Part shown: positions 5,698 through 8,111 of the stretch, in pieces
Position numbering within the stretch: position 1 is the first letter of the stretch
How the letters are laid out: every line of letters starts with the position of its first letter
Origin: Alphaproteobacteria bacterium
GTDB lineage: Bacteria > Pseudomonadota > Alphaproteobacteria > GCA-2731375
Reading direction: 5' to 3'
Assembly: GCA_028281075.1 (NCBI GenBank)
Contig: JANQKO010000674.1
Coordinates: 1-8,111 of the forward strand
DNA length: 8,111 nucleotides
Made by a program: the position numbers and the translations under genes
Notes under the pieces: model-generated
What the model was told of the DNA's origin: nothing
The model's database searches: none
What the model saw: the letters and a program-made list of their open reading frames with translations, nothing else

Positions 5698-6345
5698 CTA
5701 ACCCCGCTTCAACAGGAAGACCGCCTGCTCGCCGAGCAGGTTGGCGAAGGCCGACGGGCGGCCGTTCGACATCGACAGCGGCGCCGCCCGGCCGTTGCGG
5801 CTGACGGTGATGCCGCGCTCGATGACGATGCCGAGCTCGCCGGCCAGCGTCAGGAAATCGCGGATCGTGCAGAGATGGATGTTCGGCGTGTCGTACCAGC
5901 GCGACGGCAGGCCGCTCGTCACCGGCATGCGGCCGGTCGCCAGCAGTGCCCAGCGCACCCGCCAATAGCCGAAGTTCGGGAACGAGACGATGCCGTGCCG
6001 GCCGATGCGCAGCATCTGCTCCAGCACGTCGCGCGGCCTGCGGGTGGCCTGCAGGGTCTGGCTCAGGATCACATAGTCGAAGGCTTCCGACGGATAATGC
6101 CGCAGGTCGGTGTCGGCGTCGCCCTGGACCACCGACAGGCCCTGCGCGACGCAGGCGTTCACGCCGGCCTGGCTCAGTTCGATGCCGCGGCCGTCGACGT
6201 TCTTCCGTCCGATCAGCAGGTCGAGCAGCGCGCCGTCGCCGCAGCCCACGTCCAGCACCCGCGTGTCGTCCGCCACCATGTCGGCGACCAGCAGCAGGTC
6301 GGTCCGGATCGTGCCGGCGCGGGCCGGCCGTGGGCGCGCGCTCAC
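5698..6345 (-). CDS. metW: Methionine biosynthesis protein MetW
   Basis: Cytoplasmic 215-residue class I methyltransferase-fold protein of the MetW family, which acts with MetX in homoserine acylation for methionine synthesis; its exact chemical role remains unclear in the literature I know. The intact SAM loop RVLDVGCGDGALLDLL (residues 29-44), the acidic strand-2 end in GIELS (54-58), GDAD (75-78) and the MetW-typical SFPNFGYWRVRW (121-132) and WYDTPNIHLCTIRDF (150-164) are present. The start is GTG 6345-6343, which overlaps the metX stop as GTGA, the usual sign of translational coupling. The stop codon TAG (5700-5698) touches the 33-bp inverted repeat without being altered by it, so MetW is full length. 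It is transcribed from the promoter upstream of metX. Confidence 0.95.
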   Translation of the reverse strand: MSARPRPARAGTIRTDLLLVADMVADDTRVLDVGCGDGALLDLLIGRKNVDGRGIELSQAGVNACVAQGLSVVQGDADTDLRHYPSEAFDYVILSQTLQATRRPRDVLEQMLRIGRHGIVSFPNFGYWRVRWALLATGRMPVTSGLPSRWYDTPNIHLCTIRDFLTLAGELGIVIERGITVSRNGRAAPLSMSNGRPSAFANLLGEQAVFLLKRG

Positions 6346-7514
6346 GGCCGCGCCAGGCCGCGTTTTCGTGCCGCCGCGTCGAGAAAGCCGTTCAGCGTCT
6401 TGAACATTTCCGGCTCGTCCAGCAGGAAGGCGTCGTGGCCCTTGTCGGATTCGACCTCGACGAAGCTGACATTGGCCGCCACCGCGTTCAGCGCCCGCAC
6501 GATCGCGCGGTTCTCCGAGGTCGGATACAACCAGTCGCTGGTGAACGAGATGATGCAGAAGCGTGTCTCGGTGCCGCGGAAGGCGTTGGCCAGCACGCCG
6601 TCATACGCGGCCGGTAGGTCGAAATAGTCCATCGCCCGGGTGATGTAGAGATAGGCGTTGGCGTCGAACCGCTCGACGAAGCTCGAGCCCTGATAGCGCA
6701 GGTAGCTCTCGACCTGGAAATCGGCGTCGAAGCCGAAGGACAGCGCCTGCCGGTCCTGCAGCTTGCGCCCGAACTTGGCCTGCAGCGCGGCTTCCGACAG
6801 ATAGGTGATATGCGCCGTCATCCGTGCCACCGACAGGCCGGCCCGCGGCCGGGTATGGGCGCTGTAATAGTCGCCCTGGCGCCAGTCCGGATCGGCCATG
6901 ATGGCCTGGCGGCCGACCTCGTGGAAGGCGATGTTCTGGGCCGAATGCTTCGCCGCGGTGGCGATCGGCACGGCGGTGTGGACGCGCTCGGGGAAATCCG
7001 CCGCCCATTGCAGCACCTGCATGCCGCCCATGGAGCCGCCGATGACGCAGAACAGTTGCGCGATGCCCAGCGCGTCGATGACCAGCTTCTGCGCCATCAC
7101 CATGTCGCGGATGGTGATCACCGGGAACGACAGGCCATAGGGCCGGCCGCTGGCAGGGTCGGTGTCCCGCGGTCCCGTCGTGCCCATGCAGCCGCCCAGC
7201 ACGTTGGCGCAGATGATGAAGTAGCGGTCGGTGTCGAGCGTCAGGCCGGGCCCGACCATCAGCGGCCACCAGCCCTCGCGGCCGGTCACCGGATTGATGC
7301 CGGTGAGGTACTGGTCGCCGGTCAGCGCATGGCAGACCAGGATCGCGTTCGACTTCTCGGCGTTCAGCGCGCCGTAGGTCTGATAGGCGATGGTCACCGG
7401 TCCCAGGCTGACGCCGCAGGCCAAGCGCAGCGGCCGGTCGGCCGGCAGGGTCAGGACGTGGCTCCGCCCGTCCCGCCGGTCGTCGGTGTCCGCATCGCCA
7501 GTGTCGGCGACCAT
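6342..7514 (-). CDS. metX: Homoserine O-acetyltransferase (MetX; acyl donor could be succinyl-CoA)
   Basis: Alpha/beta-hydrolase-fold enzyme (390 residues) that acylates L-homoserine, the first committed step of methionine synthesis, in the cytoplasm. The catalytic triad is visible: Ser161 in GGSMGG (159-164), Asp327 in SDWLYP (326-331) and His360 in KGHDAFL (358-364). Other family marks are CHALTGDQYLTG (61-72), GWWPLMVGPG (81-90) and NVLGGCMGTTGP (104-115). Some MetX proteins are known to prefer succinyl-CoA, so the acyl donor cannot be fixed from inspection. ATG 7514 was chosen because GGAG (7523-7520 on the minus strand) lies 5 nt upstream; residues 1-18 are polar and variable. metW follows with a 4-nt GTGA overlap. 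A sigma70-like promoter at 7579-7608 probably drives both genes. Confidence 0.96.
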   Translation of the reverse strand: MVADTGDADTDDRRDGRSHVLTLPADRPLRLACGVSLGPVTIAYQTYGALNAEKSNAILVCHALTGDQYLTGINPVTGREGWWPLMVGPGLTLDTDRYFIICANVLGGCMGTTGPRDTDPASGRPYGLSFPVITIRDMVMAQKLVIDALGIAQLFCVIGGSMGGMQVLQWAADFPERVHTAVPIATAAKHSAQNIAFHEVGRQAIMADPDWRQGDYYSAHTRPRAGLSVARMTAHITYLSEAALQAKFGRKLQDRQALSFGFDADFQVESYLRYQGSSFVERFDANAYLYITRAMDYFDLPAAYDGVLANAFRGTETRFCIISFTSDWLYPTSENRAIVRALNAVAANVSFVEVESDKGHDAFLLDEPEMFKTLNGFLDAAARKRGLARP

Positions 7515-7550
7515 GGCCGCTCCATCGCATCGGAATATCGGTTTGGATAC

Positions 7551-7571
7551 CGCCGTCGATCCGCGACGGCG
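7551..7571 (-). promoter_or_regulatory. Hairpin in the predicted metX 5' leader
   Basis: CGCCGTCG (7551-7558) and CGACGGCG (7564-7571) form a perfect 8-bp stem with a 5-nt loop. This would be the first feature of the metX transcript if it starts near 7572, as the promoter prediction suggests. No U run follows and the ribosome-binding site is about 28 nt away, so it is not a simple terminator or an RBS sequestrator. It may stabilise the 5' end or may be incidental. Confidence 0.4.
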
Positions 7572-7578
7572 TCGGCGA

Positions 7579-7608
7579 TAGCTAGGGATTCGGGCCTCCG
7601 CCTGTCAA
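7579..7608 (-). promoter_or_regulatory. Predicted sigma70-type promoter for metX-metW
   Basis: On the minus strand a consensus -35 TTGACA (7608-7603) is followed after 18 nt by TAGCTA (7584-7579) as a -10. Transcription would begin near 7572, leaving a leader of about 58 nt. The perfect -35 and its position support the call; the -10 matches only in part. Confidence 0.6.
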
Positions 7609-7616
7609 CGTTTTCT

Positions 7617-7645
7617 TTGCTTTTGGGCCGGCCTGTGCCTATATG
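7617..7645 (+). promoter_or_regulatory. Predicted sigma70-type promoter for the chorismate mutase gene
   Basis: TTGCTT (7617-7622) and TATATG (7640-7645) are spaced by 17 bp, placing the start of transcription near 7652 and a leader of about 40 nt before ATG 7692. The -35 lies only 8 bp from the -35 of the opposing metX promoter, so one bound regulator could affect both directions. Confidence 0.5.
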
Positions 7646-7691
7646 TGCGCACCGTTTGGCGGTCCCCTTGGTCGACCCAAAATTTCCGGTA

Positions 7692-8111
7692 ATGACGACA
7701 AACGACAGCAGCCTCGACGCGCTTCGCCGCGAGATCGATACGATCGACGACGCGATCCATGACGCGTTGATGCGGCGGTCGGCGCTGATCGGCGATGTCG
7801 CCAAGGCCAAGCGCGGCGCGCGCACGCCGCTGGCCATGCGCCCGGCGCGCGAGGCCGAGATCCTGCGGCGGCTGGCCGAGCGGCATCGCGGCGCCTTGCC
7901 GATGCATGTCGTCGCCCGCGTCTGGCGCGAGATGGTGAACGGCGCCACGGCGCAGCAGGGGCCGTTCGCGGTCGCCGTCTGCGCGCCGGAAAAGTCGGTC
8001 GGCTATTGGGATATGGCCCGCAGTCATTTCGGCTCCTCGACCTGGATGAGCCTGCAGACCGCGGCCATGCCGGTGCTGCGGATCGTCGCCGAGAATCCCG
8101 GCACGGTCGGC
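7692..8111 (+). CDS. Chorismate mutase (AroQ-type) domain protein, 3'-truncated by window edge
   Basis: The first 140 codons of a gene that runs off the right edge with no stop. Residues 8-85 form an AroQ-type helical chorismate mutase domain (chorismate to prephenate, entry to Phe/Tyr synthesis, cytoplasm). By comparison with the E. coli mutase domain, Arg12 (in LRREID), Arg29 (in MRRSAL), Lys40 (in VAKAK) and Arg53/Glu54 (in RPAREAEIL) match active-site residues Arg11, Arg28, Lys39 and Arg51/Glu52. This mapping was done by eye. From residue 90 (GPFAVAVCAPEKSVGYW) a second region begins that I recognise as common in alphaproteobacterial chorismate mutases but cannot assign a function. ATG 7692 starts just before the first helix; no clear Shine-Dalgarno sequence. 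The gene is divergent from metX with facing promoters. Confidence 0.88.
   Translation, partial: MTTNDSSLDALRREIDTIDDAIHDALMRRSALIGDVAKAKRGARTPLAMRPAREAEILRRLAERHRGALPMHVVARVWREMVNGATAQQGPFAVAVCAPEKSVGYWDMARSHFGSSTWMSLQTAAMPVLRIVAENPGTVG

Noticed and set aside
5583..5703. Target-site duplication flanking the 33-bp inverted repeat
   Set aside because: Flanks GACTCA and CTAACC share no direct repeat, so insertion by a duplicating transposase is not shown by the sequence.
7515..7692. Possible SAM-II riboswitch before metX
   Set aside because: No segment matched the pseudoknot pattern I know; only one simple hairpin is present.
1..8111. tRNA, rRNA, CRISPR array, insertion sequence or transposase gene
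   Set aside because: No cloverleaf-like gene, regularly spaced repeats or transposase motifs were seen on either strand.

Overview
This 8.1 kb, GC-rich chromosomal segment most likely comes from an alphaproteobacterium of the Rhodospirillales type. That placement is an inference from three things: the PhaA/PhaB/MetX/MetW protein types, the chorismate mutase gene facing metX-metW, and the GTCAT-CCGG-CTTGA-CCGG-type intergenic palindromes common in that class. Most of the window is ordinary housekeeping and accessory metabolism. I found no phage, CRISPR, toxin-antitoxin or defence system.

Bases 1-2247 (plus strand) hold the end of phaA (acetyl-CoA acetyltransferase, cut by the left edge), a strong intrinsic terminator, phaB (acetoacetyl-CoA reductase), a second terminator-like hairpin, and a small AhpD-like carboxymuconolactone-decarboxylase-family gene. 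PhaA condenses two acetyl-CoA and PhaB reduces the product to (R)-3-hydroxybutyryl-CoA, the precursor of the storage polymer PHB. Each gene seems to be its own transcription unit or to be separated by attenuation. A 481-base gene-free stretch (2248-2728) follows. It carries a pair of inverted palindromic repeat units whose differences are compensatory.

Bases 2729-4706 hold an EamA/DMT-family exporter (plus strand) that converges on a two-gene minus-strand operon: a YibF-like glutathione S-transferase translationally coupled to a DUF985 cupin. A divergent class I methyltransferase-like gene (4830-5594) has an eroded SAM-binding loop. It ends inside the most striking element of the window, a perfect 33-bp inverted repeat around a 43-nt structured loop (5589-5697) that fills the whole gap between this gene and metW.

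Bases 5698-7514 (minus strand) are the overlapping pair metX-metW (homoserine O-acyltransferase and its partner MetW) for methionine synthesis. Back-to-back promoters lie between metX and a plus-strand chorismate mutase-domain gene (7692 onward), which runs off the right edge and would feed phenylalanine/tyrosine synthesis.

The best candidates for something undescribed are the 33-bp inverted repeat element and the compensatory palindrome pair. The protein-coding genes themselves belong to recognised families.
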